Shown: positions 18,448 through 31,365, counted from the stretch's first letter. The stretch is 64,000 nt of DNA from Pagrus major (GCF_040436345.1 NC_133221.1:17791165-17855164); one strand, 5' to 3'. Made by a program: numbers and translations. Notes: generated by a model not told the origin, from the letters alone.

Positions 18448-20035
18448 TATGTTGATGAAGGTTCTCAGTCATCCAGGTCATGGTAAATCTAGGTGCTGTA
18501 TCGTAGGAAACTGGACTCAGTTTCAGACGTTTCACCTCTCACCCAAGAGGCTTCTTCAGTTCTTACTAACTGGAGTGGTGTTGCAGGCTTTTAATCTCTG
18601 TGTGGGAGTGTTCTTATGGCATCGTGAAGGACACGTGTGAGCAATGAGTTTCAGGGCCACTTGTGGGTCATTGACCTAACCAGCCTTCATGTGGGCTGCT
18701 GAGGCTAGGTGAGCCCAGGTGTGAATGGTTGTTAAGCTGTCTGGGGAGGGAACTCAGAACTGCATTGTAGGCGGGTGATAAGTAATGTCTTAGGCCACCT
18801 CCTCTGTTCAAAGACAGTCGTTCCAGTTTGACATAGATGGATTCCTTTACTCATCTTTCAAACCATCTGTCTTCTCTGGCTAAGTATTTACATTGTTGTC
18901 CTCAAAGGAATGATTTTACTCCTTCAGATATAAGTGGACAGTAGAGTCTTGACTTGAGGGGTTGGCCCTACTGTGTTGTGCCATTTGTTTATGGAGAGGT
19001 TGTTTTGTCTCCCCAATGTACAAATCTGTGCAGTCCTGGCTGCATTGAACAGCATAAACTACATTACTCGGTTTATGCCTGGGTGTTTTGTCCTTAGGAT
19101 GGACAAGTTTCTGCCTCAGTGTGTTGGTATGTTTAAAGTGAACCGGGATATGATGTTTATTAAAGATCCTCCTGAGTTTCTCAGATGTTCCTGCGACATA
19201 GGGAATGACGATGTTGTTATGTTTTCTCGTCTCCTCTCTGTCTGCTCTGGATCTTTTAGCGGTTTTGACAAAGTGTGCTTCTGTTCTTTCTCCTTCCCCT
19301 CTTTCTTTGTGGGCACGGTCTCAGCCCGATGGTTTAGGTTCTGATGACCCACAGCTTGTGCTCCAGTGGGCGATGAGAGTCGAACAGCAAGTATTGATCT
19401 GTGTGTGTAGATTTTCTGTACACCTCAATGTTGAGGCTTCTGTCTTATTCGATGTGTACTGCACAGTCCAAGAAGGGCAAACCGTCTCCTCTGACATCTT
19501 CCCGTGTGAACTTGATGTTAATGTCCACAGCATTTATATGTTCTGTGAAGGCTTCCACTTCTCTTGCTCTGATTTTGACCCAGGTGTTGTCCACATACCT
19601 GAACCAGTGGCGAGGAGCAGTTCCTGTGAAGGTCAAGAGAGAGAGAGAGATCAAGGCTCAGCTCTCAACTTCTTCCATGTAGAGGTTGGACACTATTGGG
19701 GACACCGGTGAGCCAATGGCACAGCCGTGTTTCTGTCTGTAGAAGCCTTCACTGTACTGGAAGTAGGTGGTCGTCAGACAGAGGTCAAGTAAGGCACAAA
19801 TGTGATCTGGGGTGTAGCTGGTTCTGCTGGACAAAGTGCTGTCCTGTAGCAGGCGTTTCTTCACCATCTTAACAGCTTCTTGAGTGGGAATGCATGTAAA
19901 TAGTGATGTGACATCATAAGACACCATTGCTTCGTCTGGGTCCAGTGTTATCTCTCTCACCTTGCTGGCAAAATCCTGTGAGTTTTTGATGTGGTGTTGA
20001 GTGTGTTGAGTGTTACCGACCACTCCAGTGTTACC
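18448..20035 (-). mobile_element. Penelope-like retroelement (RT plus GIY-YIG), 5'-truncated and decayed
   Basis: On the minus strand the reverse transcriptase core is readable from 20023 to about 19400: SYDVTSLFTCIP, GCAIGSPVSPIVSNLYMEE and HWFRYVDNTWVKI, then GLPFLDCAVHIE. A GIY-YIG-type endonuclease follows near 19095-18990 (NVVYAVQCSQDCTDLYIGET), with the typical AREDRWFER and LSLNRGGGLRH segments further on. The RT-then-GIY-YIG order defines Penelope-like elements. Frame changes at about 19656 (by a GAGA run) and about 19350-19445 plus stops at 18930 and 18875 show it cannot be translated. The part N-terminal to LVGNTQHTQHH is missing. It lies between g6pd and galnt6. Confidence 0.88.
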
Positions 20036-20196
20036 AAGTGGTGTAATTAATCAGGACAGAGCAAAGCTGTTGGTCACAACTCGAATATATTTCACTGTTT
20101 AACTGCAATCCTCCTGAACTGGATGTACAGTATATGCTGATAAAAAAAAATCTGTAATACAAGTGATCATTTATGTGACACAACAAAGTCGATCTT

Positions 20197-20202
20197 TTTA
20201 TT
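20197..20202 (-). terminator. galnt6 poly(A) signal candidate
   Basis: TTTATT on the plus strand reads AATAAA for galnt6, about 450 bases past its stop codon. The interval 20036-20650 has no other gene and is probably galnt6 3' UTR. Confidence 0.45.
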
Positions 20203-20650
20203 AAAAAAAACAGAAATGTCTTACTATTTAGTTAAACTTGTGCATATTGTCACATTTCAACATTCATTGTCAGACAAAGAAAGTCAGTAAAAAGTGATTT
20301 TCCAAGCTGGAGTGTAAATTCACTGAATTAAGTTCACTGCAGTTGACAGCCACTGCCCCGCAGTCAAGCTGCCGCTCCTGAAGTCCACAATCTCTGATAA
20401 TCCCCAACCACCTTCAAAAGTCTTTCTGGAGTTTCCATCATAAATAAATCTAAAACAAGCCAAAGCCAACCCGAGCATCTTGACCAGATGTGACTGTCTT
20501 TACTTTGTCCTTCATCTTTAACGGTTAACTCAGCGAGGCCAAATGCCTCAAGCTTCACAGCACAAAGCCCTTATGGATCAATGTTGAGTTGGCTCCTTGG
20601 AGCCGAGTCTGAGGAGGTGCCAGAGGTCACCCGATGGGCAGACTGGGAGG

Positions 20651-23600
20651 TCAGCTGAAGCGCCAGTGCTGGAAGAGGTCAGCAGCGTTACACTGGTCCA
20701 TCTGAATCTGGTCTCCTTTCAGCTTTAAACACAGCCCACTACTGGGATTCTTCAGAAGATTTTCCTGGAAAGTAGCATCAAAGAGAATCTGAACAATTAT
20801 AACACTTGAACTATTCCTATTACCACTGTATGCTGAATAAATATGACATTTAGGGAAATACGCTTATTTTCTTTCTTGCCAAGAGTTGAATAAGAAGCTC
20901 AATAGCACTCGCATGACTGTTTGCTAAATTTAAGGCCCCGATGCAGCAAACTGACATCAAAGAACTAGCTGCCACGAAGGCTGACTGTTGCGTCTCCTTT
21001 GTCTTGGCCACAAAGCTGCACTTGAACACCACAAAGAATACAGCAGGCGACCAACAAGCTTGTACATTCTGCAACTGAGTGAAAGGAAATGCCTCTCTGC
21101 AGATATACAAACTGATGTTACCATTAAGCAGCATTTTTTGACACCACTCTCACTCATATAGCTGCTTCTAAATGGATTATATGTCTGATAAAAAGTTGCA
21201 AATGGCACTGATGTAGAGGCAGATGAGAAAATCAACCAACAGTGCGGCACACACGTGTCAACTAGTGCCACGGATGTTCACTGATGGCTCCCTGTCGGCC
21301 TGGTGTGTCAGGACCTTAAGGCTACAGCCAGCAGCTGCTTAGCTTAGCTTAGCATAAAGACTGGAAGTAAAAATAACTAGCTCTGTCTAAACAATCTGCG
21401 TTCAAGCACCTCCAAAGCTCATTTATTAACATGATGCGTCTTGTTTGTTTAATTGGTGCAAAAACCGAAGCAAAAACAAATCTGTAGTTTTATGAAAGAA
21501 AACACAACCTCATGGTGACAATAAAAGCAGGGGGCCCCTGTGTTTTCCCTTCTTTATTTAATATTTATTTATGCTAGCTGAACAGCATCTAGCTGTATCC
21601 TTATATTTATCGGACAGATATGATACTGATATCGATTTTCTCATCTGAATCTCAATTACGAGCATTTTGCAAAACTTTTCCTTGAACGTTCCTCACCTCT
21701 GTAATGGCCCACTCCTGTTGTGGTGCCAAACTGGTGCCCTTCCCCTTCCGCTGACATAACTCGAGCTTCACCGGCTCTGACTGGGGTGCGGCATTAAGAC
21801 ACAGCTGCTTCCCGATGTTATGACGCAGCTCCTTATGAGTTGAGTATTCAAAATACTGGAAGAGACAATCATCCAATCAGAGACCTTACTGTGCCAGAGA
21901 ACATCAAATTATCCTCAGCTCTTAGTTTCACACATGTGAGTCAGTGTACCTGGTTGCCTCCCATGTTGTGACACTGGTACATGATCAATGGTTTACCACC
22001 CTGGTTGTTCTCGCCAACATCCAGACAGGTGTTAGATCCTGAGTTTCTAAGCTGGTGCGAACACAGACACAAAACAGTGAGATTCAGCCGCAGTTGTGCA
22101 ACATACAACATTTGTGTGGTGTGTTATTTGAGTCATATCCACATTCAGACAAAGACAAACGTGACTCACTGCTCCAAACTTTTCTGGGGTTAAGTCTGGA
22201 ACGAAAGCCTCTGGGTAGACGGTGTTTAAGTACCAGGTGAAATTCTTGCACTTCAGCCTCTCTCTCAGATTAAGACGATCAGAGATGTCCCCATACTTAT
22301 GCTATAAACAAATAAAAAAGGAACAACCAAAACAATCATTTCTAATTACATTATCACACCAACTTGTTGTGGCAGGGGGTATAAAAGGGGATAAATAGCA
22401 TTGTATTCATGTGCATTTATCATTTGAACATGGTTACTCCTATCAGCAGGTCACACTGACCTCCCTGGCCATAGCTGCAGCGTTGCTGTTACGGCGATAG
22501 AAGATATTCTTGAAGTCATCCATCCAGACTTCAGCCAGGCGCACCTGGTTGCGAGTGATGACCTCTGTGCCCTTTGGGAAGGTGTGGGGGCTCTTAGTGC
22601 GGAAGACATGGCCCACAGAAGAACAAGGGATGATCTCTAGCTGACCCCCACACTGCCACACCTGTGAATCACATTTGACACAGAAATTCAGATTCTAATT
22701 TGATAATGACAGGAAGGCTTATTAAATAAAATATCCAAGTGTGGGAGCAGAGATAAAGAGGCTGACCCTGAAAGACATCTCAACATTTTCACCGCCCCAG
22801 ATCTCCATCTTGTCATCGTATGTTCCAATGTGTTCAAAGTACTTCTTTGAGATAGAGAAGAGACCTCCGGCAAAAGTAGGTGTTCTAAAAAAGATACAAA
22901 GGCTTTATACACTTAAATGATTCAGGGTGTTCTCAGTGAAACCAACATGATCCTTCTTACTTTACAGGGTAGGTTTCATCCTTGCGCAGCTTCCTCGCAT
23001 CCTCTGGAATTGGCTCCCAGCCGAAAGTCAGGCTCCAGTCAAAGTTACCTCGGTTGTAAGCGTGGTTGGTGACCGCAGGCTTGTTGTACTGAAAGCTGTT
23101 GAGGTCGATGGTGGTGATTTCTGGACTAACCACAGCAGTCGGCTCCTCAACTATGCGGGCCAAGAGGGGCTCTAGCCAACCATGGAAACACTCACCTACA
23201 TGGGGATGAGAGAGAAGTGAGAAATCACTTCATATCCACATCTTTACCTCAGGCACATAAAAAACGATTTATAGCCACCAATCAGTTTCAGGTGTAGAGA
23301 GTGTAGGGAGCTGATATTACACAAGATTTCATCTAGGAACGCATGAGCAATCGTCTGACGGGAAAGGCCAATATATCAGGGCTTCCAATGTAGCCAGCAC
23401 ATCTCTCTCTATATCTGTATGTCAATAATTTATTTAAAAAACACACTAATAAAAAGCTAAATCATTGTCAGACAATAGCTGATGGGTCCTGTGATTGCAT
23501 TTTGGCCAATGCGTTCCACCTCTTTTGCTTTCCACATGGACCGTTTACCTCTAAAGCCCACTCAAACAGGAGTTGTCAGGGCAGCGGAGGCAACGAGCGT

Positions 23601-26600
23601 CGATATTTGACAAGGTGGGGAACCATTGAGAGACTAGCTGCACCTAATATTGTAAGCTATTCTATGTTTATAATTCAATCTTTGCACTTATTTAATATAA
23701 TCTGTTTATAACCCTCTAGACCCAAGCCAGCCTATTCTTCATTTCACCATTTCTTGCATCAGTATCTCCAATGATGTATAGCATCACCAGAGTCGTAATA
23801 TATGTCTAAATTGGCAGAACTGTTGATGCAGATATAACTTGGTCTGACTATTTAAAAATGCAAATAAAAATAACACTAAGAGGCAAAAAGAGAGAACAAC
23901 TGCACCTAATAATTGCCAGTTACTGATGCTGGCTACAGACAAAGGAAGATGTAATTGTTAAGATTGACTAGATATCAAACATATAATTTATATGTATACA
24001 GAAATGTTTAGTGAGAAAGTTTATTAAACACTATGTGCAAGTGGGGTTTATGTCCCAAAACATGGATAAACAATGGATGGAGCTTAATATTAGGCAAAAT
24101 AATCATGATCCTAATTTTATTTAAAAGCATGCAATTTAACTAATCAACAATTTAGAGAAATATAGGAAAAAGACATTTTCTTGCAGTAGTATGAACATTT
24201 TTAGTGAGGATAGCAGTGCTTTTGCCTTGATGAGCTGCACACAGCTGCTTAAAAAGGTGATTGTGGCTTGTGTAAAGTTGTAGGTGCGTGTGTGTTTTCT
24301 CACAGTGTGCATCGAGAAAGGTTAGCACTTCGCCCTGAGCGATGCTGGCACCCAGCAGCCTGGCAGTGATGAGGCCTTTCCTCTCTGGCTGCCTTACGAC
24401 GCGGACAATCTTCAGCTGACGGACGTATTCCTCCAGTTGGCTCTTCAGATGCTCTGAGGGAATAAAAGCAACATTATTGTGTCTGTCGTCATCCAGTTGA
24501 AAGTGTTTCAGCTTGAAGCTGTTTAAAGCTTGGCGCAGTTATGTCAGAGTGTACTCAGGGCACACTCTGACATCACTGATGTGGTTACTTTTGCAGCAGA
24601 GCACACTCTGAACCACAAATACTTCAAACTTAGAAACAGAAGTGGTCACTGACTACATTTATTTTCAACCTGGTCTTTAATAAAGCAGCTCACTGCCTCA
24701 GAAGACATATTCACATCTGTGAGACCACTTCCAGAAAAAATAGCAATCAAGTGGAAACGTTACTGGTAAAACTGGGTCACACTTCCCTTCTCATACAAAT
24801 ATGACCACAATGCATGCTGCACATTTGTCATAAGTTTCGGTCCAAGAAAATCCACCAACCACATGCCTAGACGTCATGACACAGAGCTGCCTCAATGGCA
24901 GCAAAAAGGGAAGTTTGAGTATAGTAGAAAACATGCAAATACAGTTGAGGGCAACTGTAGCTTATGATGGATAACTTCTTTGGAAAGATGTATTTGCATC
25001 ATTAGGCAACTATCTTATCATTATATCAGTCCCATAAAATGGTCTTACTTTTGGAAACTGACAGAGAATTTAAACATCTAATCTCAAAAAAGGCAGCACA
25101 GCTGCCATAAATACAATCAAAGATTCTGGAAAGGCTGAACGATACATGTGTGAGTATGAACTAACTTGTGATTATACATTTGGCCCAACTATGTAGTTCA
25201 ACTGGTGGAGTGTGTGCTCCATGTTGAGACTCTCAGCAGATACTTAGGTTCAAATCTGACCTGTCACCTTTTACTAAGTAGGGAGAAAAGAACCAATCAA
25301 CAGGTGAAAATTAAGTTTTAAAATGTTATTCAAAATGGTAAGTTTGCTTACTGGCTATAAAAGCAATAGTATGGCTTTACTATTTGACTATTAATAATAA
25401 TCTAAGAATACACACATGGGTTGGGTTCCTTATTTAAAAACTTCCTTAATTTATTAAAAGCAATATAATCAGGCATGACGATAGAGGCATATGGATTTAG
25501 ATGCTACATTTCTGCTCAATATAATTTTTTGTAATTGTATTGTTCTGTTAAATATCCATGAATTTGCTATCATTCTATTCAGTAATTTATATTGAGACTT
25601 ATTTTATGAAGCATAAGCCTAAATGTTGGGTATCACATATCATATAATAAAACACAAATGCTGATCTATATCTTTACATTTATCATTGTATATTTTTGTA
25701 TTCATTATTTATCTAAGTTGATTTTCTATAAACTTTATTTGTTGGACTGATTACGGTTGATAAAGTCAAATAATATGTCAGCAGGTCAGAGAGTCAGTTG
25801 TAAAACCAATGCTTGTCAGGTTAGTGTTTCAGGAAGTGGTCTGGTTAAGCAACGACTCAGAAGACAGGTTGCCCTGGTCCAGGTTGCCATAGTAACTGGG
25901 CTTGAACTAATCTGAGCTTTCTTTATGGAAACAAATCAACTGGAAAATGAGTCGGACTAACTGGAATAAGCCTGGCTTATATGGTAATCTCGCTTTATGG
26001 AACATGCTGCGGATCTGCATTTTAGATTTGTTTAGATTCAACTTTACAGTCATAGCACAGTTTGGCAATTAACCAGTGTGTGAACAAAAGTGCATATAGA
26101 TAAACTTAAAATATAAACAAATTCACAGAACAAACAGTAAAACAATGGGGTAGGTAGGCCTACAATAGTTGAAAAGTTTGCTTATTTCAAAAAGTCAGGG
26201 ATTTTAACTTTTAACACTTCCCTGTCTTACAATGAACTTTTACAGACAACTCAGCTATGTTACTTTTGTGCAATGATACATGATTGTGTCTGCACGGTTA
26301 AGTCATCACATAACACACCAGATTATAAAACAACAAAACACTTTCCTATGCAATCACACTACAATGCTACACTCTGTACACCAAAGATCGGCTTCTTTTA
26401 TCATTGAGAAGTTGGCGCTCACCACTTTAATTTCTACTTCACTGGAGGCCAGCCTTGTGTACACTAAAATACACCGAGTCATTCTCATTTATGACACCGT
26501 TAGCCGCTCTTTCCCTCCACGTCCCTCCACGATTCGCTTCTATTGTTATAAAACCCCACCTACCTGCCACTGTGTGTGCATGCTGTTAAAAATCCCAAGC

Positions 26601-28799
26601 TAACATCATTCTGGGTTATCTTATCAAAGTGCACAGCTTACAGTGACTGTAATGCTGCCCTGAAAACTCTGAAGGTCAATTAATAAATTACTTGTACGAC
26701 TACTTGCAGACTTGTGTGTAACCGTGTGTAACTTATTTAAGATACAACCAACCACACCTTCCTGGCGATTTCCTTTTATTTATAAGTGTCTCTTCACTGT
26801 CTAACTGTGAAACTAATGTTCAGTTTTATCTACACATCATTAAATAAAACATCAGTACTATGTACACAAGGCTGGCCTCCAGTGAAGTAGAAATTAAAGT
26901 GGTGGGCGCCAACTTCTCAATGATAAAAGAAGTCAATCTTTGGTGTGTTATGTGATGACTGCGGCTCAGGGGTAGAGCCAGCGTCTTGTTATCGGAGGGT
27001 CGCTGGTTTGATTCCCCTGGTCTGCATGTCGAAGTGTCCTTGGGCAAGATACTGAACCCAAAACTGCTCCTGATGTGCTGGTTGGCACCTTGCATGGCAG
27101 CCACCGCCATCAGTATGTATATATGTATGAATTACTATCAGTTGCTTTGGACAAAAGCGTCTGCTAAATGCCCTAAAATGTAAATGTATGTGAAAGGTGG
27201 GTTTTCTTTGTAGCATTACATCTATTGTCAATATTGGAAACAAAATAATGCTAAAACTGAACTCCAAGCCTCTCAAACAAGGTCTTCTATATTTTCCAGC
27301 AAGCGAGTTGTCAAGTATGTTTTGTCATCTCGTGCGTTTACATTTCTCACACCTGCAACACTGGCGTCATCCACCAAGATGATCTCTTTGAGCAGGGAAG
27401 CAGGAGAGGTGTGCAGGACGCTGTAGACCGTCCTGAGGAGAGTGGACCAAGCCTCATTGTGGAAGACGATAATAACACTGGTGGTGGGCAGCGGAGGACA
27501 GCGACGGAACTTCCTCTCCACGCACCTGAGCAGAGGAGTCATGCCAAAACACAGAGACAAAGACGTGTGAGAAGTGGGAGGCATATCTGATAGAATAAAC
27601 AGTAAGCCAGTGCCACGTCTTAACAGGCCACTGTTTGCAGATATTCAAGGTCTGCCAATGTAAACTTCTGTAAACATCCTTAAGCAATCAGTTTTATTTT
27701 TTTTAAAAGCCACTAGAAAGTCCTGCAAAGCAAATAGCTCAATGCCTATGAAGCCTGTGACATGAACAGATGTCAGGTTGGATAAAAGTTTATAGCACAT
27801 AACACAGTCAATAAATGTGTCGATTATTTTCTCAATCAATCTCTTTGTTGTTTGGTCTATAAATTGTCAGAAAATGTTTCCCACAGCCCAACATGACGTG
27901 CACAAATGTCCTTTTGTCCACAACCCAAACATATATTTTTTCCATTCATATTTTACTGTTGTAGAGGAGTAAAGAAACCAGAAAATATTCACATTTAAGA
28001 AGCTGGAATCAGAGAATTATGACTTTTTTAGTAAACAATTACTCAAACACATTAACTGATTATCAAAATAGTTGGCAACTAATCAATTAATTGTTGTGGC
28101 TCTTATGTGCACACTGCTGTGCAGTTGTTGTGAAGTGATTTTCCTGTATAATGGAGAGCTCAATATAAAAATACTTGTAAATAATTTACTGCTCTGAGCA
28201 TGACCCCAGCTGAGACACAGTGTGTTATCTTGGCTGCTGTGTACATGTCAGCACACTTGTTGGTAAAACAGTGATTAGTCCAAACTATCTCAGTTTATTT
28301 TGAGAACATGTTCTTACTCTGGAGGCCTCGTGTCATCCCCAAGACTACGGCTAAGCGAGATGCGGTCGCTGGCAAACTGGTTGAAACAGTGCCGTGTCAT
28401 ACCCTCCGCCTTCTCCTTCTCCTCCTCTGGGGACATGTGGTCCTTCTGAAATGCCTTCCCATCAGCCCCGGGGCTGTTGGGGTCCTGTGGCGGCCTCTCC
28501 AGGTGAGGTTTGAGATCAGCCTGAGTATAGAATCCAGGGGGACAGTTGACATCCTGGGTGGGATGGTCCTGTACTGATGGCGGTTGTGGAGCTCCGATCT
28601 GGAAGCCAATGTTGTTGACAGCATCTCGGACCATTACCATCACCTTGTCCCCTTTGTTCACTAGGTCCTGAAACCAGGGGTCGTCCGCGGAGGAAGAGCC
28701 AACATCCCTCTGGAGAACCACAAGGGCCACCAAGAATAGAGTCCCCCCAAAGAGCACCAATTTCAGGGGGGACATACGCCGGCGAAGGAACAGACGCAT
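20651..28799 (-). CDS. galnt6: Polypeptide N-acetylgalactosaminyltransferase 6 (complete, 10 coding exons)
   Basis: Exons in transcript order: 28799-28318, 27525-27353, 24453-24304, 23195-22961, 22884-22767, 22661-22461, 22301-22170, 22051-21950, 21855-21697, 20764-20651. Total 1866 nt, 621 aa plus TGA (human GALNT6 622). It starts mucin-type O-glycosylation in the Golgi by moving GalNAc from UDP-GalNAc to Ser/Thr. A type II membrane anchor sits near residues 11-29 after [13 protein letters not shown]. The GT-A domain shows [19 protein letters not shown], the metal-binding DAH at 266-268, and the Gal/GalNAc-T motif [17 protein letters not shown]. The C-terminal ricin-type lectin domain has CLDVGEN, a QEW and a QHW. 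The N-terminus, and [15 protein letters not shown], favour GALNT6 over its close paralogue GALNT3. The donor/acceptor of every intron is GT-AG. Confidence 0.93.
24541..24573. repeat. Perfect 12-bp inverted repeat (hairpin) in a galnt6 intron
   Basis: ATGTCAGAGTGT at 24541-24552 pairs perfectly with ACACTCTGACAT at 24562-24573, with a 9-base loop. A third half-site, CACACTCTGA, follows near 24602-24611. Confidence 0.8.
25191..25300 (+). mobile_element. Degraded tRNA-derived SINE
   Basis: TAGTTCAACTGGTGGAG resembles a pol III A box and GGTTCAAATCTGACC a B box, about 50 bases apart, followed by CTGTCACCTTTTACT as in common fish tRNA-derived SINEs. It sits in the large galnt6 intron 24454-27352 on the antisense strand. 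Confidence 0.55.
26300..26960. repeat. Fold-back element with long inverted arms
   Basis: The left arm (about 26300-26465) and right arm (about 26860-26960) are near-perfect reverse complements over about 75 bases (for example AGCCTTGTGTAC / GTACACAAGGCT and AAGTTGGCGCTC / GCGCCAACTT). A second short match joins TCATCACATAACACAC at 26304 with GTGTGTTATGTGATGA in the right arm; the left arm carries about 65 extra bases. The spacer is about 395 bases with no coding sequence. Confidence 0.75.
26951..27190 (+). mobile_element. tRNA-derived SINE with L2-like tail
   Basis: The A box region is GCGGCTCAGGGGTAGAGC (26961) and the B box GGTTTGATTCCCC (27005). The body reads CTTGGGCAAGATACTGAACC and the tail TTTGGACAAAAGCGTCTGC, which is common to many fish SINEs and shared with LINE 3' ends. 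It abuts the right arm of the fold-back element. Confidence 0.85.
27815..28105 (-). repeat. Dispersed fish repeat, copy 1
   Basis: Shares AGAGGAGTAAAGAAACCAGA and AATATTCACATTTAAGAAGC and ATCAAAATAGTTGG with the copy at 59060-59360; both borders carry ATTAAT/ATCAAT-type runs. It lies in galnt6 intron 1. A weaker related fragment is at about 34780-34920. Superfamily not assigned; strand is arbitrary. Confidence 0.65.
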
Positions 28800-30270
28800 G
28801 TTTGAGAACGGGTTTCCTCAAGGCTGTTAAAAACAGAAACAAACAACACTAATTACTGGATGCTGGAAAACCCACTCCTCTGAAACCTTAATCTGCCTTT
28901 ACTGAAACATTCAGTGAGAGGACAATGAGCAAAGAAAAATCCCCTGAACCGGTTTGTGCGTCTGTGCAAGTGTCCTAGCAGCAGGTGAACTAGTCGAGCT
29001 TGCTCCTCCCTCCCCGTCTCTTCAGGAAACAGTCCCACAGGGCGGGCGAGGAGAGATCAGGGAGGAGGAGAGTGCGAACAAACACACCACACCTCTCTGT
29101 AAACACCTGAACTCACCTGCTCCGGCCACGGTCCTCCAGGACCCACGTGGCAGCAGGTGGGCCGCGACGCTGCTGGCTCCACCTGCGGCTCCCACACAGG
29201 TTAATGAATGACACACTATGACACCTGCTCCAAAGACACCTCTCTTGTAATGATCATCTGTCAAGAAGGGAAGTACGGTTTGCTACGTGGAGCATGACAG
29301 GACCATAACATCAGAGCATTGGCACAATGAGACGCTGTTTCCTGCTATCTGAAACAGGATATCATTGCAATGTAGGAGTGTCCTTAGGTGATCACTGTTC
29401 AGTTACAGACTCACTCTTACTTGGTCATAATTAATTCACTCTATTCTCAAGCCAGCCTGCTTCATAATTGATTCGAGAGGACACTCTTGTAGTGTTCAAG
29501 AAAAGGGGAAACAACCACAGACCACTCTGCATTCGTCCCTGATGATGAGCAACTAGTTATTCCAGTTTGAGCTCAGCACAGTTACGTCAGATGGGTGAGA
29601 GGAAGGGAGATTATTCAACTACAAAAATTTAAATACCACTATGTCCCATGGGACCAACCTTTAATATCTTTAGGAGGAGCCATCATTTTACAAATGACAC
29701 AAATATTCTCACTTCTCAGTCACTTCAACAAAGAGAGGAAACACTGAGGTCAATTAAAAGATGCTGACTTCTGTCAAAAATCACCAAGCTGAGCCATGCA
29801 CTGAGGAGAAAATGAAAGAGGAAGAGTTGACTGAAACTTTTGATTCAGAGTGATAAGGCTCTAAAAATCATCATATCCGACGGACATGTGAAACCCGTCA
29901 TTCAAAAACACAAGTGACACGGAGACGCTGCTGAAAGGTGAATATTAAAGCGTTTCTATCTGCCCAACGCGCCGCAACTTACCATTAACTGACGAGCGGC
30001 TGTCGCTAACACCTGTTCCGGTTGATCTGGTGGTGGTTTTAGTTGTCCTGGAAGCTGCCGGGCGGACACGCCGGCCGTCGTTTCAGGTTGTTGAAGTTGT
30101 CAGACTGGACTTTTGAGGGAAGCAGGATGCAGCAGCAGCTCCGTGGCCTCCCGGATCTTCCTCCGAGGCGAACAGGTGCCATTTGTTGAAAATGATTAGC
30201 CGGAGTGAGGCCCCTGCTGGCCGCGTGCGTCCTCAGCAGTGCTGTGAGCACGAGCGCGTATTTAAAAATA
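28800..30270 (-). promoter_or_regulatory. galnt6 5' UTR and promoter region
   Basis: Upstream of the start ATG a TTTTTAACAG acceptor (28824) begins the coding exon with 24 bases of UTR. The best partner is a GC- and CpG-rich exon whose donor (AATG|GTAAGTT) ends at 29983 and which runs to about 30190-30230. A TTTTTAAATA box on the minus strand near 30257-30266 is placed about 30-40 bases before that exon and may be the TATA-like element. The 28990-29250 stretch is also GC-rich and could be an alternative first exon. Confidence 0.45.
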
Positions 30271-30983
30271 ATATAGTATGGAGGCTTCTGGTGGCGGGAA
30301 AATATCAGAAAACTCCAATCAAAACTACACAGTTAATAATAAAACAAAAAAATAATCATAAAAAAAACACGAAAAAAACCTGTATTTTTGGTGTATTTTT
30401 TATATTGTGCAGCTACTATAGGTAAAAAATATTTCAAGAGATTTTAAAAAAATCACATTGTTAAAAAAACAATCAAAGAACTAGTGTAGTAGTGTGTATT
30501 ACAGAGACATTACATGTCCCTTCTACATCCCCAGCATCACCAGCCTATTATAGCAACATTGGTGCTTTTTCATCAGGGATTAGGAGGAATTTATGTCGCT
30601 TAATTAATGTTCAGCATAGAGTGCTGTAAGTGAACATTGCCATTAGCTCAACAGAAATTCATTATTCATGTGAAAGCAATTAAATACTCTCTCCTGTATC
30701 ACCCTCTTGAAACCGTAGACTGATTTATTCAGAAAAAGGAGAAGGAGGCGTCTCTCAGGTTACTGCCACAGGGAGAAATCTTGATTGCAGGCTGCTGATT
30801 GACAGGAGGGCTAAATTAAAGCCAAACAAACAGAGCACCCATAAACAGTGCAGTGGAAATGAACTGTTTCGGAAGTCGTTTTGTTGGGAAAGAAAGAATA
30901 GATCAACTGATTCTTAGCACTTTGTTTGGGAAGAAGTGTTAATCATATATATATATATATATATTTTCCCCCTAATTATTCTT

Positions 30984-31120
30984 AAAGGTGCAGTATGTAA
31001 GGATGCTAGTGTTGGAGGGTAGTAATAGTTTGACTGACGCAAAAAAAAAAAAAAAGCCATATTTAATCCAATATTAAACCAGATTGTCTGTAAGAAAATG
31101 TTGTTACAACCTGTAAATTT
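30984..31120 (+). mobile_element. MITE 5' end fragment (family C-like)
   Basis: CTTAAAGGTGCAGTATGTA at 30983 matches the TTAAAGGTGCAATA terminus of family C; the remainder is diverged and no 3' terminus is found. A short (AT)n run lies at 30944-30963. Confidence 0.4.
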
Positions 31121-31365
31121 CAAAAGTTGGCGTTTGCTTTTACTTTATAAAGTCAGGAAACTGATTCTACCTCAGAATTACCAAGTAGACGATTAAATTT
31201 AAGTTACACAAGCTAAAAAAGTTAAAACATTATTAGTCTACCTAACTTGGTATTGTTGAGGAACCCTAATTTGTTTCCTCAATATTTTCTTCAAGTGAAG
31301 CTACCTTGTCAGATTTTACAGTGTACTTTGAGAAATAAACACATTTTCTCTACAAGCAGTTTTAT

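Noticed and set aside
19205-19711. 168-codon plus-strand frame
   Set aside because: It is the antisense of the Penelope reverse transcriptase and not a gene.
20651-28799. Assignment as galnt3
   Set aside because: N-terminal [12 protein letters not shown] and [12 protein letters not shown] fit GALNT6; GALNT3 has a different N-terminus and a Tyr at the His position.
28308-28842. Overlapping frames around the first galnt6 coding exon
   Set aside because: Only the minus-strand frame starting at 28799 encodes galnt6; the others are shadows.
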